A DNA stretch of 47,950 nucleotides, taken from positions 1 through 47,950 of the forward strand of contig NZ_VIUE01000038.1 of the NCBI RefSeq assembly GCF_007828215.1. The letters run 5' to 3'. The notes below the pieces were generated by a model. The model saw nothing but the letters and a program-made list of their open reading frames with translations. It was not told the origin of the DNA and did no database searches. This document shows positions 26,136 through 35,088 of this stretch, one piece after another. The position numbers and the translations under genes are program-made. Every line of letters begins with the position of its first letter. The stretch's first letter is position 1. The DNA comes from Pseudomonas sp. SJZ074. GTDB taxonomy: Bacteria > Pseudomonadota > Gammaproteobacteria > Pseudomonadales > Pseudomonadaceae.

Positions 26136-26185
26136 AATGGCGGCGGAGTCTACCAGCTTCGCTCGCAACTGGCGCGAGTAGCACG

Positions 26186-26650
26186 ATGTCCTCTGACCTG
26201 TGGAATTTCTCCCTCGACCTCTATGCCCGGCCCGGCGTAGAGCAGACCTGCCTGGCATTGCAGGAGGCCGGCGCGAGCGTCTGCCTCCTGCTTTGCGGCC
26301 TGTGGCTGGAACAGCGCGGCGTGGCTTGCGATCAACAAAGACTGCAACAGCTTCGGCAGTTGGCGGAGCCTTGGGATAAAGAAGTGGTCCAGCCGCTACG
26401 GACGCTTCGCAGCCAATGGAAAGCGGATGCCGTTCAAGACCCGGACCTTATGCACTTGCGCGAGCAGGTCAAGAAACTGGAGCTGGAAGCCGAACGGTGT
26501 TTGTTGGAGCGACTGGAAGTCATGGCTGCAAATTGGCCTGGGGGCCAACAGAACGCTTCAGCGCGATGGCTGCAAGAGCTGGCGGCGAGTACCGAACCTG
26601 CGGACCACGACGCGCTGCATCAGTTGCGCGTCGCGGTCTCCAGCACTTAG
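26186..26650 (+). CDS. TIGR02444 family protein, function unknown
   Basis: 154 residues starting SSDLWNFSLDLYARPGVE, characteristic of the TIGR02444 family of pseudomonads and relatives. It is largely alpha-helical, with a charged segment near 85-120 that could be a short coiled coil, and has no signal peptide. It is divergent from the ABC-F gene with only 50 bases between starts. Its stop overlaps the algP stop on the opposite strand (TTAG at 26647-26650). No function is known. Confidence 0.85.
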   Translation: MSSDLWNFSLDLYARPGVEQTCLALQEAGASVCLLLCGLWLEQRGVACDQQRLQQLRQLAEPWDKEVVQPLRTLRSQWKADAVQDPDLMHLREQVKKLELEAERCLLERLEVMAANWPGGQQNASARWLQELAASTEPADHDALHQLRVAVSST

Positions 26651-27753
26651 GAAGCGCTGGTTGGGGTGCTGGCGCTCGGCGTAACGGCGGCTGGGCTGAC
26701 CGTCGAAGCCGGGGTACTGGCGGCTGGAGCCGGGGTCGCTGTCGGGGCCGACGATGCAGGCTTGGCGGCTGGCGCAGTCGCGGGTTTGGCAGCGGCTGGC
26801 TTTTTCACAGCGGGTTTGGCTGCTGGCTTGGCAGCAGCAGGCTTCGCTGCCGGTTTTGCAGCAGCGGGTTTTGCAGCGGCTGGCTTGGCGGCGGATTTGG
26901 CCGCAGCGGGTTTAGTCGCAGTCTTGGCGGGCGCTTTGGCAGCGGCTGGCTTGGCAGCTACAGCAGGTTTGGCGGCAGCGGTTTTCGTCGCCGCTGGTTT
27001 GGCAACTGGCTTCGCTGCGACAGCTTTTGCAGGCGCTTTGGCGGCAGGCTTGGCAGCCGCAGTTTTCGACGCGGCGGGTTTGGCGGCGACTGCTTTTTTA
27101 GCGACCGGTTTCACAACAGCTTTCGCAGCAGGTTTGGCGGCCGCTGTTTTTGCAACGGGCTTGGCGGCAGCTTTGACAACCGGTTTTTTAGCCGCTGGTT
27201 TAGCAGCGCTGGCAGCGACCGGTTTAGCCGCAGGCTTACTCGCTGCTTTGGCCGGTGCTTTCGCGGCAGGCTTGGCAGTTGCCTTGGCCGGTGCTTTTGC
27301 CACAACGGGTTTAGCTACCGGTTTCTTGGCCGATACAGCGACAGGCTTGGCAGCACGAAGCGTCAGCGCCTTGCCGGCAGCCTCCTGCACACGACCCACA
27401 CCCTGGGCCAGCTTCAGGCTTTCCTGGGCATCACGCTTGAGTTGCAGGATGTAGGCGCGGGTTTCGGATTGACGATCCTTCAAGGCATCGAGCAGGTCTT
27501 CGAGTTCTTTCACGACGTCCTTGGCCTTGGCTTGTGCCTTGGCCTTGCCGGCGGTAGCTGCGTCTTGCAGTTTGGTACGCGACTTGTGCAGTTTTTCCTG
27601 CGCCTTGCCGCGTTGTTTTTCCAGTTTGGCGAGCAGTTTTTCAGCATCAGCCAGGGCTTGGGAGCAGGCGCTTTCCAAATGTTCGAGCAAGGCGCCCGAG
27701 AGTTGTTGGAGCAAGTGCAACGGAGTGTTTACAGGCTTCTTGGGGGCCGACAT
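26647..27753 (-). CDS. algP: AlgP (AlgR3), histone H1-like alginate regulator
   Basis: 368 residues. Residues 1-130 are a helical, charged domain (VKELEDLLDALKDRQSE) typical of AlgP. Residues 135-332 are almost only Lys, Pro, Ala and Val in KPAA-type repeats like the tail of histone H1, which binds DNA nonspecifically. The last 35 residues are Ser/Thr/Pro/Ala-rich with few charges. In P. aeruginosa AlgP affects algD expression. All frames stay open across the repeat, producing long false reading frames on the other strand. Confidence 0.95.
   Translation of the reverse strand: MSAPKKPVNTPLHLLQQLSGALLEHLESACSQALADAEKLLAKLEKQRGKAQEKLHKSRTKLQDAATAGKAKAQAKAKDVVKELEDLLDALKDRQSETRAYILQLKRDAQESLKLAQGVGRVQEAAGKALTLRAAKPVAVSAKKPVAKPVVAKAPAKATAKPAAKAPAKAASKPAAKPVAASAAKPAAKKPVVKAAAKPVAKTAAAKPAAKAVVKPVAKKAVAAKPAASKTAAAKPAAKAPAKAVAAKPVAKPAATKTAAAKPAVAAKPAAAKAPAKTATKPAAAKSAAKPAAAKPAAAKPAAKPAAAKPAAKPAVKKPAAAKPATAPAAKPASSAPTATPAPAASTPASTVSPAAVTPSASTPTSAS
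26758..27351 (-). repeat. KPAA-coding tandem repeat of algP
   Basis: About 590 bp of degenerate 9-15-base units encoding AAKPA, KPAAK and APAKA. Repeat number differs between strains in known algP genes, and such tracts are prone to slippage and to assembly collapse. The copy number seen here should be treated with care. Confidence 0.85.
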
Positions 27754-27944
27754 GGTTTACCTCCTGACTGACGTGAGTGCGGCTCATACTAGACCTCTGC
27801 TGCAACCGCCGCTAGGGCATGTTGACAGTACACAAGACGTTGCGTTGCAAGACACAAAAAATCTTCTGCGCCATTGCCGGAGCAATCTCACTTCGCGGCA
27901 ATCGTCGCAGGCATAATTCCTCCATTCGAGCCCGGAGAGCACAC

Positions 27945-28610
27945 ATGTCGCGTCACCTGTTTTTCCTCCTGTGCATGGTTTGCTCAACGGTCCAGGCCGT
28001 TGAAAAAACCAGCGCAAGCGATGCCCACGACCTGGCCTACAGCCTGGGCGCGAGCCTGGGTGAACGCCTGCGCCAGGACGTGCCCGACCTGCAGATCCAG
28101 GCATTGGTCGAAGGCCTGCAACAGGCCTACCTGGGCAAGCCGCTGGCGCTCAAGGATGAACGCATCGAACAGATCCTGGCCAAGCATCAGGCACAGCTCA
28201 CTGCGCAATCGACGACACCACAGATTGAAGTGGCGCTGAAGACGGAGCAAAAATTTCTCAACGAGGAAAGAAACCGGCCAGGTGTGAAACAGTTGGAAGA
28301 CGGCATCCTGCTGACTGAACTCAAGCCAGGCCATGGCGCGAAAGCCGGTCCCCACGGCAAGGTCCAGGTGCTGTATACCGGTCGACTGCCCGACGGCAGC
28401 GTGTTCGACGCCAACCGCCAGGCGCAGTGGTTCAATCTCGACAGCGTGATCGATGGTTGGCGCAGCGCGTTACCGCAAATGCCCGTAGGCGCGAAATGGC
28501 GATTGGTGATTCCTTCGACCCAGGCCTATGGTGCCGAAGGTGCCGGGGATGTGATTCCCCCGTTCACGCCACTGGTGTTCGAGATCGAGCTGCTGGGTGT
28601 GACGAGCTGA
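27945..28610 (+). CDS. FKBP-type peptidyl-prolyl isomerase, exported
   Basis: 221 residues from ATG 27945 with GGAGAG upstream. A signal peptide ends at VQA (residue 18). An N-terminal helical dimerisation domain (AYSLGASLGERLRQ to about 110) is followed by the FKBP catalytic domain, with VQVLYTGRLPDGSVFD, VIDGWRSALPQMPVGAKWRLVIPS and YGAEGAGDVIPPFTPLVFEIELL. It would speed proline isomerisation of periplasmic proteins, like FkpA/FklB. It is divergent from algP and ends in a strong terminator shared with algQ. Confidence 0.93.
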   Translation: MSRHLFFLLCMVCSTVQAVEKTSASDAHDLAYSLGASLGERLRQDVPDLQIQALVEGLQQAYLGKPLALKDERIEQILAKHQAQLTAQSTTPQIEVALKTEQKFLNEERNRPGVKQLEDGILLTELKPGHGAKAGPHGKVQVLYTGRLPDGSVFDANRQAQWFNLDSVIDGWRSALPQMPVGAKWRLVIPSTQAYGAEGAGDVIPPFTPLVFEIELLGVTS

Positions 28611-28623
28611 CATCGCCCGAACG

Positions 28624-28655
28624 AAAAACGGTGCGCAATGCGCACCGTTTTTTTT
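28624..28655. terminator. Bidirectional intrinsic terminator
   Basis: AAAAACGGTGCGC, a two-base loop region, then GCGCACCGTTTTTTTT: a near-perfect stem with A-run and T-run. It lies between the converging FKBP gene (stop 28610) and algQ (stop 28668) and can serve both. Confidence 0.95.
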
Positions 28656-28667
28656 CCAGAGAAACCA

Positions 28668-29126
28668 TCAAGCCTGAACGGCCGCCTCTTCCTTATGGGC
28701 GTTGTGCAACACTTCGATCAGGCAGTCCTCCAGCTCGAACCGCTCGTGCAGAAGTCCACCCAGCTCCTTGAATTTTTCCGCTACGCATTTGCCTTCATCG
28801 CAAAGGTCGTTGAATGCCAACAGCTTTTCGGTAATAACGTCGATGCGCGGGTAGATCTGTTCGGCGAGCTCCAGGCCACGCTTGTCGTTGAAGGCCTTGG
28901 CCTCGCCGGTAAGTTGCTCGTAGATCTCGAAATGCCCGGCAGAGACATAGTCCACCAGCACACCGCAGAATTCCTGCAACGGCTTACGGCTTTCACCCAA
29001 CGCTTCAGGTTTGTCACCGAGAGCATCATAGGCCCGAACCAGTTCGTGACGCTCCTGCAACCAGCGGTCGATCAGCAGATGCACCCCACCCCATCGTTCC
29101 TGAGCATTCTGACAACTTTCGAGCAT
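28668..29126 (-). CDS. algQ: AlgQ/Rsd, anti-sigma-70 regulator
   Basis: 152 residues, all-helical. The N-terminal QNAQERWGGVHLLIDRWLQERHELV and the later CGVLVDYVSAGHFEIYEQL match Rsd/AlgQ, which binds sigma-70 region 4 and shifts polymerase toward alternative sigma factors. In pseudomonads it affects alginate and siderophore production. The gene keeps its usual place near algP and dsbB. A 175-bp leader separates it from dsbB, so it probably has its own promoter. Confidence 0.95.
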   Translation of the reverse strand: MLESCQNAQERWGGVHLLIDRWLQERHELVRAYDALGDKPEALGESRKPLQEFCGVLVDYVSAGHFEIYEQLTGEAKAFNDKRGLELAEQIYPRIDVITEKLLAFNDLCDEGKCVAEKFKELGGLLHERFELEDCLIEVLHNAHKEEAAVQA

Positions 29127-29301
29127 GGCGATTTCTTCCCTTGTGAGTCATGCCCCTCGCAGCCTGCATACACCTTGATGATTCATGGCAAGCCGGACAC
29201 AACATGATCGAGCGGCATAATTCCAATGATACGTGCGGGCCAGATTATGCTCGCACGACAGCCGCTTCAAGGTACGCAGGCGACAAAGTTCATACAAGTG
29301 T

Positions 29302-29832
29302 TTAATCCGTTACCCGGACGAATTGCGACGTCTTGTCGCCCAGCGGTCGAATCAGAGCGGTCCAGACAAGGCGAAGCAGCAAGTAGGTCATTGCAATGGA
29401 TATGGCGAGAAAAAACAGCAGGCTCCATTCGGGGATGCTCAGGTCGAACAATGTCCAGGTGACACCCGCACAATCGACCGCGCCATCGAGAACCTGTCGC
29501 ATGGCACTCCACCATGAACCCGCGCCCTTCACTTGGGTCAGGCAATCGGGCGAATGGCTTTGCAACAGAACCTGACGCCAGGCCAGGGCCATTCCTCCGG
29601 ACACGGAAACCAGTCCCGTCACACCGTAGAGAATGCTGCCCTTTCGACCCGGGCCATGCACGCAGGCTGCGAGACCATTCACCAGGAACAGCACCAGGCA
29701 CAAACGCTGCAGGACACACAGGCTGCAAGGCGTCAGTCCGACCGCGTACTCCAGATAGCTGGCGATGCCCAAAGCCAGGGCCGCGGCGGCGGAAGCCATG
29801 AAAAACAAGAAGCGAGAGCAAGCCAAAGACAT
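29302..29832 (-). CDS. dsbB: Disulfide bond formation protein DsbB
   Basis: 176 residues, four membrane helices. The quinone-side pair is Cys36-Cys39 in PCSLC and the second periplasmic pair is Cys97 (DCLTQ) and Cys121 (VDCAGV), both as required for reoxidation of DsbA with transfer of electrons to quinones. The length is standard. It lies between hemY and algQ on the same strand, with 240 bp separating it from the hemY stop. Confidence 0.95.
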   Translation of the reverse strand: MSLACSRFLFFMASAAAALALGIASYLEYAVGLTPCSLCVLQRLCLVLFLVNGLAACVHGPGRKGSILYGVTGLVSVSGGMALAWRQVLLQSHSPDCLTQVKGAGSWWSAMRQVLDGAVDCAGVTWTLFDLSIPEWSLLFFLAISIAMTYLLLRLVWTALIRPLGDKTSQFVRVTD

Positions 29833-30073
29833 GGCGGTTCCGTAACAGAAGAGACAAGCAGTTACGGTAGAGGAAAGCCCTCCGGCCTTTCAAGGCAGGC
29901 CCGCGCAGACACTTCACCAAGGGTGTAGGGAATTCCCGACAGAGACGAGGGGATTTCGCGCAACCCCCTGTAGGACTTTCCCGAATACATCATTTGGGCC
30001 TTGAACCGGACGGCGATCAGCGACTGTCCTCTTGGCAAGACCACCGCGAACCGCAGAGCTTTGTCAGTACTCC

Positions 30074-31321
30074 TTAACTGGATAATACCTGGGCTGGAAC
30101 CGGCAACGGTGCAGCGAGCAAGCGCTCATCCAGCAGTCCCAAGCCCTCCTGGAACAACTGGTTGCTGCGCTCGGCATCGCCCAGTTGTGCCAGGAGTCTC
30201 GCCAGTTCGGCACAGGCTTCGGGATTGCGCTGGATCCGCAAGCTACCTTCCAGATAATCCCGTGCCTTGCCCCAGAGGCTGTTTTGCAAACACAAGCGGC
30301 CCAACGTCAACAGCAGGCTGGAATCGGCCGGATGATCCTTGAGCCAGTCCTCGGCCGCTTGCAGTTGTCGAGCCGGATCATTGCCGCGGACCAGCCCGTA
30401 CAGGCGCGCCAAGTGGCTGTCGTAGTGACGCTTGAGCGCGGCGCGCAATACTTCCTCGGCCTCGCCCTGCGCGCCCAGCTGTCGCAGCTGTTCGGCATAA
30501 GCCAGCACCAGCGCCGGCTCCTGGCGCTGCGCGGACGTCAGTTGTTGCCAGGCGCGGTTGAGCGACTGCAAGCCGACGCTGCCGTCCTCTTCACGATGGG
30601 CCGCCAGGGAGAGGTTTTCACCCCAGGCCCGGCGTTCCAGCTCAGCCAGTTCGGCCGCCGGCAGTACCTTGTCCTTGCGCAGTTCCGGCAACAGGCGAAT
30701 CACCGCCGACCAATCGCCGCGCTGCTGATGCAGCCGTTGCAACTGGCGCAGGACCTGTACGTTATGAGGATGACGATCATGCATGGCTTGCAGCGTGACC
30801 AAGGCGCCGTCGGTGTCGCCCCGGTCCATCTGCAACTGCGCGTGGCTCAGTGCAATGGCCAGCTCCGCCTGGGGCTGGCGCTCCAGGGCGCGCTCCAGGA
30901 GGTTGTCGCTCTGTTCGTAAAGACCTTGTTCGTTGGCCGCGCGGGCCGCGCCGAGGTAATACAGCAATGGCTGGCGCTCGGCTTCCGCGGCACGATGCAA
31001 ATGCCGTTGGGCACTGGCCCAGCGACCTTCGGCAAGGTCCAGTTGCCCGTGTTCGATCGCCACTTGCACGCGTCGACTACGATTGCGCCGCGACCACGGG
31101 TTGACCACGCCGCCGGAAGTGGTCACCAGGCCGATCAAGGCGCGCACTGCCCGCCACAAGAGCCAGAGCACCGCCACCAACGCCAGGGTGACCCAAAGGC
31201 CCGCTTCGTAGCGGAAGTTCTTGTACGCTACCAGCACGTAACCCGAATGCTCGGAAATCGCCACGCCCAACAGGGCGGCGGCAGCGATGACCACAAATAG
31301 AATCACGTAGAGACGCTTCAT
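30074..31321 (-). CDS. hemY: HemY, TPR membrane protein of the heme cluster
   Basis: 415 residues. Two N-terminal membrane helices (about 4-25 and 42-67) are followed by a helical TPR-like cytoplasmic or periplasmic region. The conserved HemY_N start is MKRLYVILFVVIAAAALL. This is the gammaproteobacterial HemY, unrelated to the protoporphyrinogen oxidase of the same name, and its role is not settled. The start overlaps the hemX stop by four bases (ATGA), continuing the hemC-hemD-hemX-hemY operon. Confidence 0.94.
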   Translation of the reverse strand: MKRLYVILFVVIAAAALLGVAISEHSGYVLVAYKNFRYEAGLWVTLALVAVLWLLWRAVRALIGLVTTSGGVVNPWSRRNRSRRVQVAIEHGQLDLAEGRWASAQRHLHRAAEAERQPLLYYLGAARAANEQGLYEQSDNLLERALERQPQAELAIALSHAQLQMDRGDTDGALVTLQAMHDRHPHNVQVLRQLQRLHQQRGDWSAVIRLLPELRKDKVLPAAELAELERRAWGENLSLAAHREEDGSVGLQSLNRAWQQLTSAQRQEPALVLAYAEQLRQLGAQGEAEEVLRAALKRHYDSHLARLYGLVRGNDPARQLQAAEDWLKDHPADSSLLLTLGRLCLQNSLWGKARDYLEGSLRIQRNPEACAELARLLAQLGDAERSNQLFQEGLGLLDERLLAAPLPVPAQVLSS

Positions 31322-33228
31322 GGCGTGGCCCCCTGCTCAGCAGGCTTGGCCAGCGGCTTGACCGACTCCTCGGCATTCAGGTTACGGCGCTCCAGATAGG
31401 CCTGGACGCTGCTCAGGGTCGCGGTCAGGTCCGGTGTAACCACCGTCACCGGCTGTTTGGCCAGTTCGGCCACTCGCTCGAGCATGACTTTGCTCTGCGG
31501 GTTGTCCTGGTTGAAGTTGTTCTTCAGTACATCACGGGCCTCGTCCAACGCCTGGGTATACACCGGCGCCTGCCCGTTGAGAGCCGCCCATTGCGCCTGC
31601 TCCAGCGCCAGGCTCAAGGCCAGGCGCACCTGCATCAGGCTCTGCCCGGCCAGCAGCGGGCGGACATTCTCGTCGGCATTGAAGTCGATGCGGATATAGC
31701 GCGAGATCTGATCCCACCACTGCGCCCAGCGGCTGGCTCCATCGCCATCGGCCGTCAGGCCCAGCAGGGATTCGCCGCGATCCTTGTACTCCGGCGCCAG
31801 CTCCGTGAGTTGCAGCACTTGCTCACGCAGGGCTCCCAACTGCAGGAACAGCCCAGTGCGATCCGGCTGCTCGGTACTGCGCAGCGCCGCGAGCGTCTTG
31901 GCCAGCTGCTCGCGGGCAGCGAACGACCCCGGGTCATTCTGCTCCCGCAGGATTTCGTCGGCACCCTGGACCAGGGCCTGGGCACTGCTGATGTCTTGCA
32001 GGGCGGACAGGCGCAGGCTGGCAAGGCGCAACAGATGCTCGGCCTCGGCCAACCGCCAGTCCTTGCGGCTGGCACCGAGCACGGTTTCCAGACGCTGGCT
32101 CAGGTGCTGCTGGTCGCCTTGCAACTGCGCGACCTGACGCCGTCGCTCCTCCAGCTCTTCGGCCGCCGGCATCTGTGCGAGGCGCTCGCTGAGGCGTTGC
32201 TCATTGAGCTTGAGATTCTGGGCCTGATCATTCAGTGCCTGGACCTGGGCGGATTGTTGCTGGTTGTTGGCCTGCAGGTGACGCACCTGCCAGACACCCC
32301 AGCCGCCAACGGCCACGCCAGCGACCCCCAGCAACAATGCAACAATGGCCAACCCGTTACCGCGACGCGGCGCCACCGGTACCGGGGTTTCCACCGGCGT
32401 ATCGATCACGGGCCGGTCTTGATCTTTTGGCAAGGCTGTTTCGCTCACGTATCCATCCTTTGCATTAGAAAACGGCACGGATTGTCCCCGTAACGCCGCC
32501 AGCAAAGCCGCGGCACTGGCGCCACGACAATCTATAACTGATCGGACCCCGGCGGCCCGCGCCATCCCGGCCACCCTGGGGCTTGGAACAAACAACGGCA
32601 ACCGCGCCAGATCGGGCCACGCGGCACCCGCCAGGCGGTGCAGATGCTCGAAGCTCTGCCCACTGCTGACCATCAGTGCGTTCAAGCGTTCCGCTTCGAC
32701 CTTCGCCAGCAGTTCGCCTTCGCGATACTCGGGCAGGCCACGCTGGTACAACTCCAGATAATCGACACTAGCACCTTGCTCGCGCAAGCGCTCCGCCAGC
32801 AAGCCTCGGCCACCCTCGCCACGCACGATCAGAACCTGGGGATCGGGCCGGGTCAACGCCTGGCGCAACGCCGGGAGTTGCAGCAAGGCTTCGCTGTCGT
32901 CGCCCTCGGCCGGATAAAACACCGAAAGGCCCGCATCGGTCAGGATCTGCCCGGTGGCCGCCCCCACGCTGAACCAGGGTTGTTCCGGCGGCTCGGGCCA
33001 ATACTCGCGCAGATGTTCCAGGCACAACCGGGCAGCGGGTTTGCTGACGACGATCACGGCGCAGTACCGGTCGAGCCGCTGCAGCAGCGCCCGGCCGGAA
33101 TCGGACAAGGGAATCGGTTCGATAGCCAGCAACGGCAGGCTGCTGCTGAATACGCCAGCCTCGGCCAGGACAGTCGCCAGGGCTGACGACTCGTCCTCTG
33201 GCCGGGTCAGCAGCAACCGCCAGCCCAT
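31318..33228 (-). CDS. hemD: Fused uroporphyrinogen-III synthase HemD and HemX membrane protein
   Basis: One frame of 636 residues. Residues 1-260 are HemD (WRLLLTRPEDES, VVSKPAARLCLEHL, LIVRGEGGRGLLAERL, NALMVSSGQSFEHL), which closes hydroxymethylbilane into uroporphyrinogen III. Residues from about 261 are HemX, with one membrane helix (GLAIVALLLGVAGVAVGGWG), then a Gln-rich coiled coil and a helical domain. No stop lies between them. GTG at 32448, preceded by AAGGATGG, is in frame and could start a separate 376-residue HemX. ATG 33228 shares a base with the hemC stop; GTG 33231 is an alternative. Confidence 0.92.
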   Translation of the reverse strand: MGWRLLLTRPEDESSALATVLAEAGVFSSSLPLLAIEPIPLSDSGRALLQRLDRYCAVIVVSKPAARLCLEHLREYWPEPPEQPWFSVGAATGQILTDAGLSVFYPAEGDDSEALLQLPALRQALTRPDPQVLIVRGEGGRGLLAERLREQGASVDYLELYQRGLPEYREGELLAKVEAERLNALMVSSGQSFEHLHRLAGAAWPDLARLPLFVPSPRVAGMARAAGVRSVIDCRGASAAALLAALRGQSVPFSNAKDGYVSETALPKDQDRPVIDTPVETPVPVAPRRGNGLAIVALLLGVAGVAVGGWGVWQVRHLQANNQQQSAQVQALNDQAQNLKLNEQRLSERLAQMPAAEELEERRRQVAQLQGDQQHLSQRLETVLGASRKDWRLAEAEHLLRLASLRLSALQDISSAQALVQGADEILREQNDPGSFAAREQLAKTLAALRSTEQPDRTGLFLQLGALREQVLQLTELAPEYKDRGESLLGLTADGDGASRWAQWWDQISRYIRIDFNADENVRPLLAGQSLMQVRLALSLALEQAQWAALNGQAPVYTQALDEARDVLKNNFNQDNPQSKVMLERVAELAKQPVTVVTPDLTATLSSVQAYLERRNLNAEESVKPLAKPAEQGATP

Positions 33229-34169
33229 CACGCGTGGCCAGCCTCGCCGTAGACCTTCTTGAGAATCTCGTCAGCCCCCTGGCTCAGCAGATCTTCGGCG
33301 ACTCGCACTCCCAGCGCTTCAGCATCGCCCCGGGGCGCCCGGGCTTCGGAACTGAGCAGTCTGCCGCCGTTCGGATCACCCACCAGGCCACGCAACCAGA
33401 CCTGCTCGCCTTCCAGTACGGCATAGCAGGCAATCGGCACCTGGCAGCCGCCGTTGAGGTGCTTGTTGAGGGCACGCTCGGCGAAGACCCGGGTCGCGGT
33501 GTCTTCATGATGCAGGGGGGCCAGCAACGCGTGGATCTCGCTGTCGGCGCTGCGGCATTCGATGCCAACGGCGCCTTGCCCACCGGCTGGCAGGCTGTCG
33601 TCGACGCTGATAGCCGAAGTGATGCGGTCCTCGAAGCCCAGGCGGATCAGGCCGGCGGCGGCCAGGATGATGGCGTCGTACTCGCCAGCGTCGAGCTTGG
33701 CCAGGCGAGTGTTGACGTTGCCACGCAGAAAGCGGATTTGCAGGTCGGGACGGCGGGTCAGCAGTTGTGCCTGGCGACGCAGGCTGGACGTGCCAACCAC
33801 GCTCCCGGCAGGCAGCGCTTCAAGGCTGGCAAAGGTGTTGGAGACGAACGCATCGCGCGGATCTTCCCGCTCGCAGATGCAGAACAGACCCAGGCCTTCG
33901 GGGAAGTCCATGGGCACGTCTTTCATCGAATGCACCGCGATGTCGGCTTCGTTGTCCAGCAGCGCGGTTTCCAGCTCCTTGACGAACAAACCCTTGCCGC
34001 CGATTTTCGACAACGGCGAGTCCAGCAGCTTGTCACCACGACTGACCATGGGCACCAGCGTCACGATCAGGCCGGGATGGGCGGCTTCCAGACGGGCTTT
34101 GACGTATTCGGCCTGCCACAGGGCCAGGGCACTTTTACGAGTGGCGATGCGGATCTCGCGAGGGGACAT
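33228..34169 (-). CDS. hemC: Hydroxymethylbilane synthase (porphobilinogen deaminase)
   Basis: 313 residues. Joins four porphobilinogens to hydroxymethylbilane. Residues IRIATRKSALALWQA (6-20) and HSMKDVP (80-86) are family blocks, and RFLRGNVNTRL holds substrate-binding arginines. The dipyrromethane cofactor is attached at Cys242 in NGGCQVPIA. It is the first heme gene after algR, separated by 172 bp, with its own possible promoter there. It overlaps hemD by one base. Confidence 0.97.
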   Translation of the reverse strand: MSPREIRIATRKSALALWQAEYVKARLEAAHPGLIVTLVPMVSRGDKLLDSPLSKIGGKGLFVKELETALLDNEADIAVHSMKDVPMDFPEGLGLFCICEREDPRDAFVSNTFASLEALPAGSVVGTSSLRRQAQLLTRRPDLQIRFLRGNVNTRLAKLDAGEYDAIILAAAGLIRLGFEDRITSAISVDDSLPAGGQGAVGIECRSADSEIHALLAPLHHEDTATRVFAERALNKHLNGGCQVPIACYAVLEGEQVWLRGLVGDPNGGRLLSSEARAPRGDAEALGVRVAEDLLSQGADEILKKVYGEAGHA

Positions 34170-34306
34170 GGATCAATCCGTACTTAAAAGATACGGCGGA
34201 TAATAACAGCTCAGCCAAATCCGCTTTGACTTGAATCACGACCCCAAGGCCTCCCTGGCCGTCAATGTCCTGGAAATGAAACGTGCAATGCCGGCGAGGC
34301 GTTGCG

Positions 34307-34345
34307 CTAGTGGCCTGTACTCAAGTTAACCGTACAGGCCACTAG
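34307..34345. repeat. Perfect 14-bp inverted repeat across the algR stop codon
   Basis: CTAGTGGCCTGTAC at 34307-34320 and its exact reverse complement at 34332-34345 are separated by 11 bases. The right arm includes the algR stop (TAG at 34342-34344 on the minus strand). There is no T-run after it on the algR strand, so it is not a standard intrinsic terminator. It may stabilise the 3' end of the algR message or attenuate read-through into hemC. Confidence 0.7.
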
Positions 34346-35088
34346 AGCTGCTGCATCATCTTGCGCACGCCCGCCACATGTCGCCGACTGACGATCAACG
34401 CGTCGCCATTGAGGCCTTTGAGAAACAGCTGGAAATGCCCAAGGGGCGTACGTTGCAGACGTTCGATGCGCTCGCGGGCCACCAGGGCATTGCGGTGGAT
34501 ACGCACGAATCGCTCACCGAACTCGTCTTCGAGAGCCTTGAGGGGCTCGTCCAGCAGCACCTCGCCACTCTCATGGCGCAAGGTCACGTATTTGTGGTCG
34601 GCGATGAAGTAGACCACCTGATTCAACGGGATCAATTCGATGCCCTTGCGGGTTCGCGCACTGATGTGGCTGCGCGGGCCGCTGCCACTTTCCGCTGCCG
34701 GACGGGTCAGCGCCGCCAGTTGCACGCGGTTGGGTCGCTCGGCCTTGCGCAAGGCGTCGAGCAACGCCTCGGATGCCACCGGCTTGACCAGATAGCCCAC
34801 GGCGCCGGCCTGCAATATCTCGGGCGGGAAGTCATCCCGGGTGGTGCAAAACACCACGGCGGGAGGCGATTCCCGTTCGCACAGCTTCGCCGCCACCTGC
34901 AGACCATCCAGGCCAGGCATGCGAATGTCGAGCAGCACGATATCCGGCTTGTGGCTGTCGATAAGGGCCAACGCCTCGTCGCCATTGGTGGCGCTCGGCT
35001 CCAGGACACTGTAACCCTCGAGCTCGCCAACCATTCGGCTCAGGCGCTCGCGGGCCAGTGGTTCGTCATCAACGATCAGGACATTCAT
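34342..35088 (-). CDS. algR: AlgR, LytTR-type response regulator
   Basis: 248 residues from ATG 35088. The CheY-like receiver (1-115) has acidic residues Asp7-Asp8 and the phosphate acceptor Asp54 in VLLDIRMPG, the numbering of P. aeruginosa AlgR. The C-terminal LytTR DNA-binding domain (about 140-245) includes FVRIHRNALVARERI. AlgR controls alginate, twitching motility and rhamnolipid genes. The usual sensor gene algZ/fimS is absent from the space before argH. A CRP/Vfr-like palindrome lies 53-68 bases upstream. Confidence 0.96.
   Translation of the reverse strand: MNVLIVDDEPLARERLSRMVGELEGYSVLEPSATNGDEALALIDSHKPDIVLLDIRMPGLDGLQVAAKLCERESPPAVVFCTTRDDFPPEILQAGAVGYLVKPVASEALLDALRKAERPNRVQLAALTRPAAESGSGPRSHISARTRKGIELIPLNQVVYFIADHKYVTLRHESGEVLLDEPLKALEDEFGERFVRIHRNALVARERIERLQRTPLGHFQLFLKGLNGDALIVSRRHVAGVRKMMQQL

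Noticed and set aside
26666..27454. 262-codon Ala/Gly/Leu-rich plus-strand frame
   Set aside because: Again an antisense reading of algP repeats; apparent hydrophobicity is an artefact of complementing Lys/Ala/Pro codons.
26416..27771. 451-codon plus-strand frame, Gly/Ser/Arg/Phe-rich
   Set aside because: It is the reverse reading of the algP repeat, which stays open in every frame; the first part also overlaps the TIGR02444 gene.
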